The notes beneath the pieces are model-generated. The model was not told the DNA's origin. It searched no databases and worked only from the letters and a program-made list of their open reading frames with translations. 64,000 bases of DNA from Isoetes taiwanensis (taxonomy: Eukaryota > Streptophyta > Lycopodiopsida > Isoetales > Isoetaceae): NCBI GenBank assembly GCA_021234155.1, contig JAJEKV010000049.1, positions 1,827,487 to 1,891,486 of the forward strand. The letters are read 5' to 3'. The translations under genes were made by a program, and so were the position numbers. Of this stretch, positions 47,738 through 57,320 are shown piece by piece. The number at the start of each line of letters is the position of its first letter. The first letter of the stretch is position 1.

Positions 47738-48997
47738 GATCTATATATGTTCTTATGTTTGTCGCGCTTATCCGACCGTCCGTTCGAGATCCGACGGCTC
47801 ACGTGGATTTGGGACGTATCCTACGGCCCAGATGGCCTGGGAGTTTACATATAATATGTGTACCGCGGTCCTACGGTCCAGATTGATCTGATCTTGGCCG
47901 TCGGTGCGAGATCCGACGGCTCACATGGCTTGGGGACACATCCTACGGTCCACGTGGCTTTGGGAATTATATGTAATAGATCCTACGGCTCATATTGCTT
48001 TTATATGATGAGATCTTGATCGTTGATCGAGTTTAAGATCCTAAGGCTCATATTGAATGCTCGTTCCTTAAGGAAAGGCTTTTAAAATTTTTTTATGTTA
48101 TTGGGGTGATTCGAACCCTAGTCCTCAACCCCCCAAACCCCCCACTCTAACCACTAGACCAAGCATTAATTCTATGAAAAAATTATGTTTCAAATATACT
48201 TAAGGGTAATGTTTTAATTAAGATAAAATAGACTATAATATTCTAGGATGTTTTGAAACTTTCAAAATGTTCCAGAAAGTTCTAAAATGTTCTAGAAATT
48301 TCTAGAATGTAAGGGAATCCAGAAGAATTAAAGGGAATATAAGGAAATCTCATAAGTTGTAAGAGAATCTAGGAAAATATACAAGTCTAACGGAATCTCT
48401 TAAAATCTAATTGAATCTAAGGGAATCTTCATAATATCTAAGAGAATGTAAAAAAATCTTGATGAAATCTTAGAGTTTTTTTAAGATTTTGCAAAACGCG
48501 ACAATAGAATGTTCTAAAATGTTTCATAATAAAGGTGTACAATATAAATCTTGAAAAAAAAAATATTCTAGATGCACAAGGCAAGCGCTTTTAGTCTAAA
48601 AAATAGAAAATGTTTTAAAAATGTTGCCTGTGATCCAAAATAGATTATTTTAGAAGGTTTTAAATGCTCATGGGTTTTAAGATTTTGCAAAGAGCGACAA
48701 TAGAATGTTCTAAAATGTTTCATAATAAAGGTGTACAATATAAATCTTGAAAAAAAATATTCTAGATGCCCAAGGTAAGCGCCTTAGTCTAAAAATAGAA
48801 AATGTTTTAAAAATGTTGCATAGATCCAAAATAGATAATTTTAGAAGGTTTTAAATGCTCATGGGTAAGCACCTCAATCAAAATAGAAAATTCTAAGAGA
48901 ATCTAGGAGAATCCAAGAGAATCTCAGTAGAATCGTTGGTTATCTAGAGCACTATAGGGCCTTACATCGTAAGAACATGCTAAAACTGGAACAATGC
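47736..48997 (-). repeat. Long direct repeat (pseudo-LTR), left copy
   Basis: Aligns end to end with 55501-56767 with few substitutions and short A-run differences. On plus it begins CTGATCTATATATGTTC, has repeated phrases GATCCGACGGCTCAC and TCCTACGG, then the tRNA-like segment, then GAATCT-type and TTCTAGAATGT-type repeats, and ends AAACTGGAACAATGC. Confidence 0.95.
48103..48174 (-). promoter_or_regulatory. tRNA-like Pol III box pair in the left repeat
   Basis: On the minus strand TAGTGGTTAGAG (box A-like) is followed about 35 bases later by GGTTCGAATC (box B). Spacing and sequence fit an internal Pol III promoter derived from a tRNA. The G-rich middle cannot form a normal anticodon arm and the acceptor ends do not pair, so this is not a functional tRNA gene. 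It could be an embedded SINE head. Confidence 0.6.
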
Positions 48998-49018
48998 TGC
49001 CAGAGTAGGATTTTATTA

Positions 49019-49156
<138 letters not shown>

Positions 49157-49276
49157 CTAACCCTACCGCCTACCGGACAGCAGAGGAGTACCTTAGTAAG
49201 TATAGGGACAGGAGGATCCCTATACTAGGGACCCCCCTGCCGACTGTACTCTATATGTTTTAAAACCTTCAAAAAA

Positions 49277-50968
49277 TTACCTGTATGTTCTTAGTTCCAT
49301 TCGAAGGATAGCTATGTCATACTTCAGCCCTGGAAAGTCTCCAGAATTGATGGTGTTGTTGATCACATACCATATGTCTTCAGCCTTGAATCCTTTTTCT
49401 ATGAAAGTGGTAATTAGTTTATTTAGGTCTGCAGCTGCATTTGCTGGGTTACTGTTTGTATATAAACAAGGTTGTACTTGTGAGACAATCACGTTTCTGG
49501 CCATTAAATATGGTCTGCACCCTGATGCGTGTCCATATTTTGAGGCAACAAAAGGTAAGATGTCTCTCTTATCATACTTACGGGTCTCAAAGATACCATG
49601 TATTGGGTCAGTAATCTCAATGGTCATGTTTAAGAAGACTGCCTTCTTGCCTACTCTTGTATTAGTATCCGGGTAGGACTGGTATGTCGTCTCATCCTTT
49701 ATGGTGATGTACTTCAGATTATATATTTTTATGCTGTCACTCCCTTGTGCTTCTAGACCGAGATATGCTCTGATATGTCTGTTATTCAAGCTTGTGATAT
49801 CATCAATGTATCTGAAAGTGTCCTTGAATGCTGCAGCAGTTTCCATTTCCCCATTTCCAACCAGTTGCATTATGAAATTTAATTCATGCCATGCTAAATA
49901 CAGGTTGCACCAAGCGGGGCTTGATGCAAAACCCATAGGGATTCCCATTGTTTGTTTCCACAATCTGTTTCCCATTTGCAAGACACAGTTCTGTAATAGC
50001 CATGAATTCATAAAACAGAAATCAGTTTCATGAATACATATCCATTTCTTGCTTTCAGGTGTGGTAACTTTCCATTCCACAACCACTTCTCCATTGTTTT
50101 TTGTTTTGTACCACATCTGGTTATTTCTATTTATGGTTTTCTGATGTTTCCAAATCATTCTGGCCATTTGGGTTAAAACGTTACAGATACCATCCTCACC
50201 TTCAATTGGGATAGTTTCATAACATCTGGAGATGTCTGCTACAAAAACTTCTTTGATTTTTGGTGGCAAATTGCACACCACATCATATACTGAGTCAACT
50301 GTCCAGGATGCCCTAATTTTCTCTTTTCTGAAGAAATTAACTTTTGCTAGTCTGTTTTCACATATATTTGGCCATATGTCAAGGAATGTATTTAGGGCAG
50401 CAGCCAAAAGAGATGCTAATGGTGAGAAGATGGAATTATGAGCACTGGTGATCCATCTGTAAGTTCCTTTATGAGCTTTAAAAACTGCTAATAGAAAAGG
50501 TATACCATCATATAGTATAGGCCAGTTCCCAATGAGTCCTTGAATACTGTTCATCAAAGTATTCTTAATGTTCGTGCATTCACCATTTATTTCCGTAAAG
50601 TCATTGCTGGCCAGTCTGATCATGGCTTGTTCTCTGATATATTTGGGACATATGAAGCATGGGTTGTTTGTGGCCTTGTCTACACCCGAGGTGTAGAGAT
50701 TCTTGACCATCCATTCAATATTTTTGGTGACTGCTTTATCCACAATCTGAAACTTTCTTTGCTTGGAGCTGTTCTTCTTGATAATCCCTTTTGCTTGTTT
50801 GGTGGCCATTCTGATTATCTGTCTTTTTGCCTCTGTAATCAGTTTGCTCTTGGTACCACATAATGTATATTTGTGCATTTCAAAAAACTGTTCAACAGTT
50901 TTTGTAATCTCATATCTGAACTGATATATGCTAAAGGGTTTATCTGGTAAGTGCCCCACTGTGCACAA
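49277..50968 (-). CDS. Penelope-like reverse transcriptase, no GIY-YIG domain
   Basis: A 563-codon open frame. The start is uncertain: the frame is open from 51,056, and the first ATG codon is about residue 31. RT motifs in order: the FKAHK block at 163-167, equivalent to the family's PKIHK; motif A VFVADISRCYETIP with D245; motif B MGIPMGFASSPAWCNLYL at about 341-358; motif C FRYIDDI with D389 and D390; motif D/E region GIFETRKYDKRD at 458-469, then the R..L..RNVIVSQV string near 485-497 that in Penelope-like RTs reads IPYSQ..R. These distinguish it from LINE, LTR and group II RTs. The frame stops soon after, so the C-terminal endonuclease of canonical Penelope is absent. It would copy the element's own RNA; how it primes is unknown. 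Confidence 0.85.
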   Translation of the reverse strand: MCTVGHLPDKPFSIYQFRYEITKTVEQFFEMHKYTLCGTKSKLITEAKRQIIRMATKQAKGIIKKNSSKQRKFQIVDKAVTKNIEWMVKNLYTSGVDKATNNPCFICPKYIREQAMIRLASNDFTEINGECTNIKNTLMNSIQGLIGNWPILYDGIPFLLAVFKAHKGTYRWITSAHNSIFSPLASLLAAALNTFLDIWPNICENRLAKVNFFRKEKIRASWTVDSVYDVVCNLPPKIKEVFVADISRCYETIPIEGEDGICNVLTQMARMIWKHQKTINRNNQMWYKTKNNGEVVVEWKVTTPESKKWICIHETDFCFMNSWLLQNCVLQMGNRLWKQTMGIPMGFASSPAWCNLYLAWHELNFIMQLVGNGEMETAAAFKDTFRYIDDITSLNNRHIRAYLGLEAQGSDSIKIYNLKYITIKDETTYQSYPDTNTRVGKKAVFLNMTIEITDPIHGIFETRKYDKRDILPFVASKYGHASGCRPYLMARNVIVSQVQPCLYTNSNPANAAADLNKLITTFIEKGFKAEDIWYVINNTINSGDFPGLKYDIAILRMELRTYR

Positions 50969-51601
50969 TTTTGATGTCAGTAGTTTGAATGTGTCCCGTG
51001 TCAGGGGAGATAAACCTCTTGAGAGATGGGTTCTTACATGGACAGGGGGCCTGTTCTATTCCTGCAAAAACCTCTTTTGGTTTATAAAGCATACTTTTCA
51101 GATTACTGGTATAAGTCCAACCAAAAGTGGTACTTTCCATGATATCCTGCCCAATACTTCCAAATTCTCGGCTTACTACCTCGGAGAAAACTTTTTGTAT
51201 TTTTATTTTATCTATAATCTTTGAAAAGAATTTAAAGTGTATAAACTTCTTTTTCTGTTTTGACCTGTAGGTCCTGATGGCCCATCTATCTTCTGCCTTT
51301 TTTATCAGAATCCTGTCCTTGGCCTGTTATATAATATTAAGCACGGTTAGTATTAAGGAAATTCCTAGAGGCTAAGGATGTTTTTAGGATCACTCCATGT
51401 GTCTCAGGCAAAAGAAATGCCTTTGTGTTTTATGCCCGTAGGCTACTATTTGTGACCACTCAGGTCGTTCTTTGGGTCAGTTTGAACTATAAGTAACGTG
51501 TGTGATTGTTAGAACACTTTCTACTATAATATTAGTTCATGCTGAAAGAAATCCTCACCTACTTTTCAGTATACGAGAACAATGTACTTACTTGTATGTG
51601 T

Positions 51602-53254
51602 TCAAAAAGAGATTTTTGTTGGTGCTATTTCAGCAGCCCTGCTGGGTCCGATGTCTTGCTTGCTGACTGAATGTCCAGTATCCATCCCCACATCGAGAAT
51701 TTCAATGGATTCCTGATCAACTTCAATGGGTGTAATAGAAGTGTTGCCACCACTTATCTTTCTTGGTCGTTTTGGAGGCATATACACCTGTATTTCATCT
51801 TCCTCAATGGTTTCCACTTTCTTCTTATACACTCCCTTAAAGGTGTTACCATCAGCATCCAAAGGTGCAGCTTCTGCAAGGAAGTTTTCATTTTTAATTG
51901 TTTTCTCCAGTATATCCACTAACTTTGTGTTACCAAATTCTGCTTTGAAGTCAGTTCTTTTGCTTTCCGCCATTCTGGTAGTCATTTTAATGAGTATTTC
52001 CCTGACCTTGAGGTACGCCAGGAATGCAATTGCTCCTTTTCTCATTGCTTTTGAATTCATGAGATTATAAAACTGGTGGAACCTGCTGAGGCAGCTGTCG
52101 TTAGGCCAGAATTTATCCGTATTGTTCATCATAAACCACACAGCGTGGTCGAACCAAGTAATATTGTCATTGCACTCCGTCCCATTAGTTCCAGCAGATT
52201 TCTTGAATTTGTCACATTTGCATTTAAGGAATGGACAAAAGGTTCTCCAGATTTTAACCATGTAAAATGGTTCCCTCTTTTCTGTTTTTTTAGCCATATG
52301 GCCTTTTTGTCCCAGGAAAATTCCATTGTCCCTGTTACATTTCTTTCCAAAAAACTTCGTATTTCTGCATGGGAGCTTAACCTCTTCTTTTCCAATTCTC
52401 CTATTGAAATTTATGGCATCCTTATGGGCCTGTTCCACTTCTGCCTCAGTAATATTACAGAGTTTTTTCCATGTGTCAAAACTTATAGGGGCTAGAACCC
52501 CCAAGTTTTTAGCCTCCCACAAGGCCTGTTTGTACTTTACTCCATGTAGTTCGACCAATCTGAGTGACATAACCGGGCATGTACCACAGTTTGTTAAAGT
52601 GAGAGCTTTGATGTTATAGTCATCCAAGATACTGCTAGTTTGCAGGACATTTTCTTCTATTTTTTCCACTGGTTTCATAATGGCCTTTCTTTTCTCCTCT
52701 GGTAGCTTACTAATGTCAAACAGACAATTAGTCAATCTTACTGGTTCTTCTTCCTTTGGTGTTTCCTTATGTACCTGTTTGTTTCTCACCCTTGGGTGTG
52801 AAACCTTGAATTCATTTGCCAGTTCCAGTGCTGTGGTACATTTTATAAATGTTAGGACATCCATGATTTCTTTCTCATCTGCTTCTGCATGTGCTGTAGG
52901 TAGTGCTTGATACACTTCGTCAATCAGTTTCATATATGCTACCTTGTCATCCCCAACATTATTGATCTTGTTAACCAAGTTGAACATATTGTTAATTCCA
53001 AGAAAGGTTATGGCAGAAATTTCATCTTCCCCAATGTATGCTTCTTTTTTAAGGAAATAGTTGTGCACCTCAGTATTGAGTAAACATCCTAGCACCATCT
53101 GTACTGCATTATTGGGCGGTACTATTCTGGAATATCCATATCCATATTCAGCAACTTCTCTGTACCATTTGGAGTACCACTCAGATGAGATAGGTGTGTG
53201 AGTCTGCTGGCTGGCAGCATTAGTTTCATCATTCCTTTGGTTTTGGTAACCTTC
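51602..53254 (-). CDS. First protein of the Penelope-like element, large exon, unrecognised
   Basis: A 550-codon open stretch ending at 51602. It starts right after a good acceptor (TTTTTGCAG on minus, before 53254), so the apparent TTG start upstream is probably intron. The protein is hydrophilic, with a cysteine group C342, C346, C348, C363 (FCPFLKCKCD; numbering from the TTG) and a basic PPKRPRK near 495 that may be a nuclear signal. It has acidic stretches near the C-terminus. No known domain was recognised, including gag, GIY-YIG or helicase. It lies 0.6 kb upstream of the RT frame on the same strand, and a role in binding the element's RNA or in targeting is only a guess. Confidence 0.65.
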   Translation of the reverse strand, partial: EGYQNQRNDETNAASQQTHTPISSEWYSKWYREVAEYGYGYSRIVPPNNAVQMVLGCLLNTEVHNYFLKKEAYIGEDEISAITFLGINNMFNLVNKINNVGDDKVAYMKLIDEVYQALPTAHAEADEKEIMDVLTFIKCTTALELANEFKVSHPRVRNKQVHKETPKEEEPVRLTNCLFDISKLPEEKRKAIMKPVEKIEENVLQTSSILDDYNIKALTLTNCGTCPVMSLRLVELHGVKYKQALWEAKNLGVLAPISFDTWKKLCNITEAEVEQAHKDAINFNRRIGKEEVKLPCRNTKFFGKKCNRDNGIFLGQKGHMAKKTEKREPFYMVKIWRTFCPFLKCKCDKFKKSAGTNGTECNDNITWFDHAVWFMMNNTDKFWPNDSCLSRFHQFYNLMNSKAMRKGAIAFLAYLKVREILIKMTTRMAESKRTDFKAEFGNTKLVDILEKTIKNENFLAEAAPLDADGNTFKGVYKKKVETIEEDEIQVYMPPKRPRKISGGNTSITPIEVDQESIEILDVGMDTGHSVSKQDIGPSRAAEIAPTKISF

Positions 53255-54373
53255 CTGCAAAAATCCATATTATATTAAGTTTTTTATACCACAAACAGTG
53301 CTTACAGAATGTTTCGAGAAATGGAATACTTCTAGAGGACTGTATTTAGAGCTCCAAGGCCCACACCAGTTATACTGGTGTACTGAAATCAGAGAATATA
53401 TATACACTTAACAAAAACTTTACCATAAGATTTTGTCATTCCGGAACTTTGTGCTTCCAGAACTTATCAGTCCCCAGATTATACTGGGGAAGCCTTGGAG
53501 ACTCTAACCTTATTAATTCATAACACTTTGCTTAATATATTACCCAACTCAAGAATGTCCAATAAACTTTTTATTCCTTTACTCCTTACTTTATCTTTCA
53601 TTTGAAAAGACTTTACCATATTTACCTCTGATCTATCCATTTTTTGCATAGTATCTGTTCTCAGACTCGTATTGATCAATCCACAAGTAATCACTGCCTA
53701 GTGTTCTATCTGTTATTTCCAGCAGGATAATACAATCATCTTACAAAACATGTAATTACTATCCTTTTATTACTTATCTTTCCTATCATAATTCTTTCAG
53801 GCAAATTAACCATGACATATAGAAGAGAATTCATATCATTAATATGCTGGTGTGATAAACCTTCCAGAATTAATTCAAAAAACCTTTTTACCAGTCTACA
53901 TCCGAAAGTTGATTCCACACTATCTGTTCTGAGTGCTCCGAAAACAAGATTATGAGCACTATTTCTATTAAACACTGGTGATGGAATGTTACCTTTGTTT
54001 TTGTAAAATATCAAATGTAGATAGAAAAGCAAGAAATGAGAAAAAGTCTTGTACTACTTCCATCAGCTGGTCAGCTAGTTCTTCATGTAAGTAGTGTCCA
54101 CAAAACATCCAAAATACAAGGAAATTGGAGATGTAAGACCGGTTACCTGCAATCCAACCATTCAAATGTTAGCCATAACTGGGTAAATCTGAAAGGGATT
54201 GACAGGTAAGCAAAGGTCCCACATGGCTTAACGCCCTTCACCAATTATACAATTAAATTTCACTTACAGAATCTCTGTTTTACTTCAGTAATATAGATGT
54301 GTAGTGTCAGTATTTACCATTGGTTCTACCTAGAATGTTCCTAGTAAAATGCCTAACCATATGGATACGAAAC
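53255..54373 (-). other. Candidate intron of the element's first gene
   Basis: A donor (AATCAG/GTTTCG at 54373) and an acceptor (TTTTTGCAG/GAAGG before 53254) enclose 1,119 bases and join phase 0 to phase 0. Introns kept through transposition are known in Penelope-like elements. A 98-codon frame inside (53,736-54,032) has some coding-like texture and could be a further exon, so the splice model is provisional. Confidence 0.5.
53352..53500 (-). ncRNA. Candidate structured RNA: nested hairpins
   Basis: A perfect 9-bp pairing (53352-53360 with 53492-53500) closes a domain of about 150 bases with three internal hairpins: 53363-53381 (8 bp, 3-base loop), 53471-53490 (7 bp, 6-base loop) and a weaker one near 53,432-53,463 (TTCTGGAA with TTCCGGAA). 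The first two share CCAGTATAA. It lies in the candidate intron. The fold is from eye only. Confidence 0.45.
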
Positions 54374-54745
54374 CTGATTTAGAAGAAGCTCCTCTTCTTC
54401 TGCGTTTTCTTCGTCACTATTCTCATTTTGCTGTGCTACAGAGTGTTCAGCTGTTCCAGTAGAGTCAGCTACTTTGCTAACATTGTGCTCAACATCATCT
54501 TTGGTGTGGGCCTGCCTTTGTGAGATATACCTATCCATGCATCCTGCTGATTCCTCACCCTTCTTGCCGGTATGCAAACCAAGAAGGTTATACTTCTCTA
54601 CTGTCTTGTGCAGAAACATTTTACTGGGCTGTGCTGCTACTTCCCCTTCTTTTTTGCACAGCGCAGCCAGATCAAGGCCTGCGCCTTTGATTAAATCCAG
54701 CATATCCTTCCTTGTAAGCTTATTCTTCACTACCGGAGGCGCCAT
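54374..54745 (-). CDS. First protein of the Penelope-like element, N-terminal exon
   Basis: 124 codons from ATG (54743-54745): MAPPVVKNKLTRKDMLDLIK, then AALCKKEGE, ending in a very acidic tail (SDEENAEEEELLLNQ) at the donor. A lysine-rich helix and an acidic tail suggest a nucleic-acid or protein-binding N-terminus; no family was recognised. The purine at -3 and G at +4 around the ATG favour this start. Confidence 0.5.
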
Positions 54746-55496
<751 letters not shown>

Positions 55497-55500
55497 ATAT

Positions 55501-56767
55501 CTGATCTATATATGTTCTTATGTTTGTCGCGCTTATCCGACCGTCCGTTCGAGATCCGACGGCTCACGTGGATTTGGGACGTATCCTACGGCCCAGATGG
55601 CCTGGGAGTTTACATATAATATGTGTACCGCGGTCCTACGGTCCAGATTGATCTGATCTTGGCCGTCGGTCCGAGATCCGACGGCTCACATGGCTTGGGG
55701 ACACATCCTACGGTCCACGTGGCTTTGGGAATTATATGTAATAGATCCTACGGCTCATATTGATTTTATATGATGAGATCTTGATCGTTGATCGAAGTTT
55801 AAGATCCTAAGGCTCATATTGAATGCTCGTTCCTTAAGGAAAGGCTTTTTAAAATTTTTTATGTTATTGGGGTGATTCGAACCCTGGTCCTCAACCCCCC
55901 AAACCCCCCACTCTAACCACTAGACCAAGCATTAATTCTATGAAAAATTTATGTTTCAAATATACTTAAGGGTAATGTTTTAATTAAGATAAAATAGACT
56001 ATAATATTCTAGGATGTTTTGAAACTTTCAAAATGTTCCAGAAAGTTCTAAAATGTTCTAGAAATTTCTAGAATGTAAGGGAATCCAGAAGAATTAAAGG
56101 GAATATAAGGAAATCTCATAAGTTGTAAGAGAATCTAGGAAAATATACAAGTCTAACGGAATCTCTTAAAATCTAATTGAATCTAAGGGAATCTTCATAA
56201 TATCTAAGAGAATGTAAAAAAATCTTGATGAAATCTTAGAGTTTTTTTAAGATTTTGCAAATAGCGACAATAGAATGTTCTAAAATGTTTCATAATAAAG
56301 GTGTACAATATAAATCTTGAAAAAAAAAAAAATATTCTAGATGCTCAAGGCAAGCGCTTTTAGTCTAAAAAAATAGAAAATGTTTTAAAATGTTGCACAA
56401 ATCCAAAATAGATTATTTTAGAAGGTTTTAAATGCTCATGGGTTTTTAAGATTTTGCAAAGATCGACAATAGAATGTTCTAAAATATTTCATAATAAAGG
56501 TGTACAATATAAATCTTGAAAAAAAAATATTCTAGATGCCCAAGGTAAGCGCCTTAGTCTAAAAATAGAAAATGTTTTAAAAATATTGCATAGATCCAAA
56601 ATAGATAATTTTAGAAGGTTTTAAATGCTCATGGGTAAGCACCTCAATCAAAATAGAAAATTCTAAGAGAATCTAGGAGAATCCAAGAGAATCTCAGTAG
56701 AATCGTTGGTTATCTAGAGCACTATAGGGCCTTACATCGTAAGAACATGCTAAAACTGGAACAATGC
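55501..56767 (-). repeat. Long direct repeat (pseudo-LTR), right copy
   Basis: Same content and order as 47736-48997. On the element's strand this is the upstream copy and would contain any promoter. Confidence 0.95.
55868..55930 (-). promoter_or_regulatory. tRNA-like Pol III box pair in the right repeat
   Basis: Same box A-like and box B pair as at 48103-48174, with one base difference between the boxes. In this copy the boxes stand upstream of the coding part, in the same orientation. Confidence 0.6.
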
Positions 56768-56803
56768 GCCGTAGGACGTATTAATTTTCTTGTATATATA
56801 TAC

Positions 56804-57320
56804 AATTATATAAGCACCCCCCTTATATCTAGAGATTTTGGCGTCGCCGCCGCAGCCGTCCATTTTTTGAGATCAACGGTTGAGATGAAAACATGCCAAA
56901 CCACCCCAAGCACCCCCCTTGGGTATAAAGATTGAGGTGTCACGACTTCAACCATCGAAGGTGCAAGATCTATGGTTCAGATGGGGCCACCTCATGATCC
57001 CCCTTATTTGGGGCTTTTAATTTGGGCCATTAGATTCGGGGATTCTATCTAGACCATCCAATACAAAGTCAAGAGAATTTAAAGCCAATTGAAAATAGAG
57101 CCACGTGGTGGTGCGGATTCATTATGGAATGGAGGGGGTGAACATCCTACCTATTTGTGACCCCACATCTCAAAACCATGGACGGAGGGGGTGAATATCG
57201 TGATCGTTGGTTGTAATTGAAAATATAAAGGTGCTAGATTAGGGCATGAAATCTTGGCCGTTAAGTTGAGAATCCAATTTCTGAACCCAGCATTAATGTT
57301 ATTTGTTGAGGTGGCAGCCC
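56804..57320. repeat. Continuation of the flanking repeat family
   Basis: Contains AGCACCCCCCTT, phrases like GCCGTCCATTTTTTGAG and TTATTTGGGGCTTTTAATTTGGGCC, all like 39,760-40,100. It is the right half of the repeat into which the Penelope-like element inserted. Confidence 0.7.

Noticed and set aside
47658-47891. Long Tyr-Ile open frames over TA tracts (also 48,977-49,228 and 55,322-55,619)
   Set aside because: They are translations of a pure dinucleotide repeat, present on both strands.
47998-48045. Hammerhead ribozyme around TGATGAGATC in the long repeat
   Set aside because: The order resembles CUGAUGA-stem II-GAA, but the first C and the full GAAA are missing and flanking stems do not pair well.
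48103-48174. Real tRNA gene
   Set aside because: The boxes are good, but acceptor stem ends do not pair and the anticodon region is a G run, so no cloverleaf forms.
49277-50968. RT frame as telomerase, LINE or LTR RT
   Set aside because: The telomerase T motif, LINE endonuclease and LTR protease/RNase H/integrase are all absent, and the FKAHK, RYIDDI and post-catalytic strings fit Penelope-like RTs better.
52076-52495. Plus-strand frames opposite the element's first protein (up to 139 codons)
   Set aside because: They are shadows of the long minus-strand frame.
53736-54032. 98-codon minus-strand frame as a separate gene
   Set aside because: It lies wholly inside the candidate intron, has no convincing start or splice sites, and is only noted as a possible extra exon.
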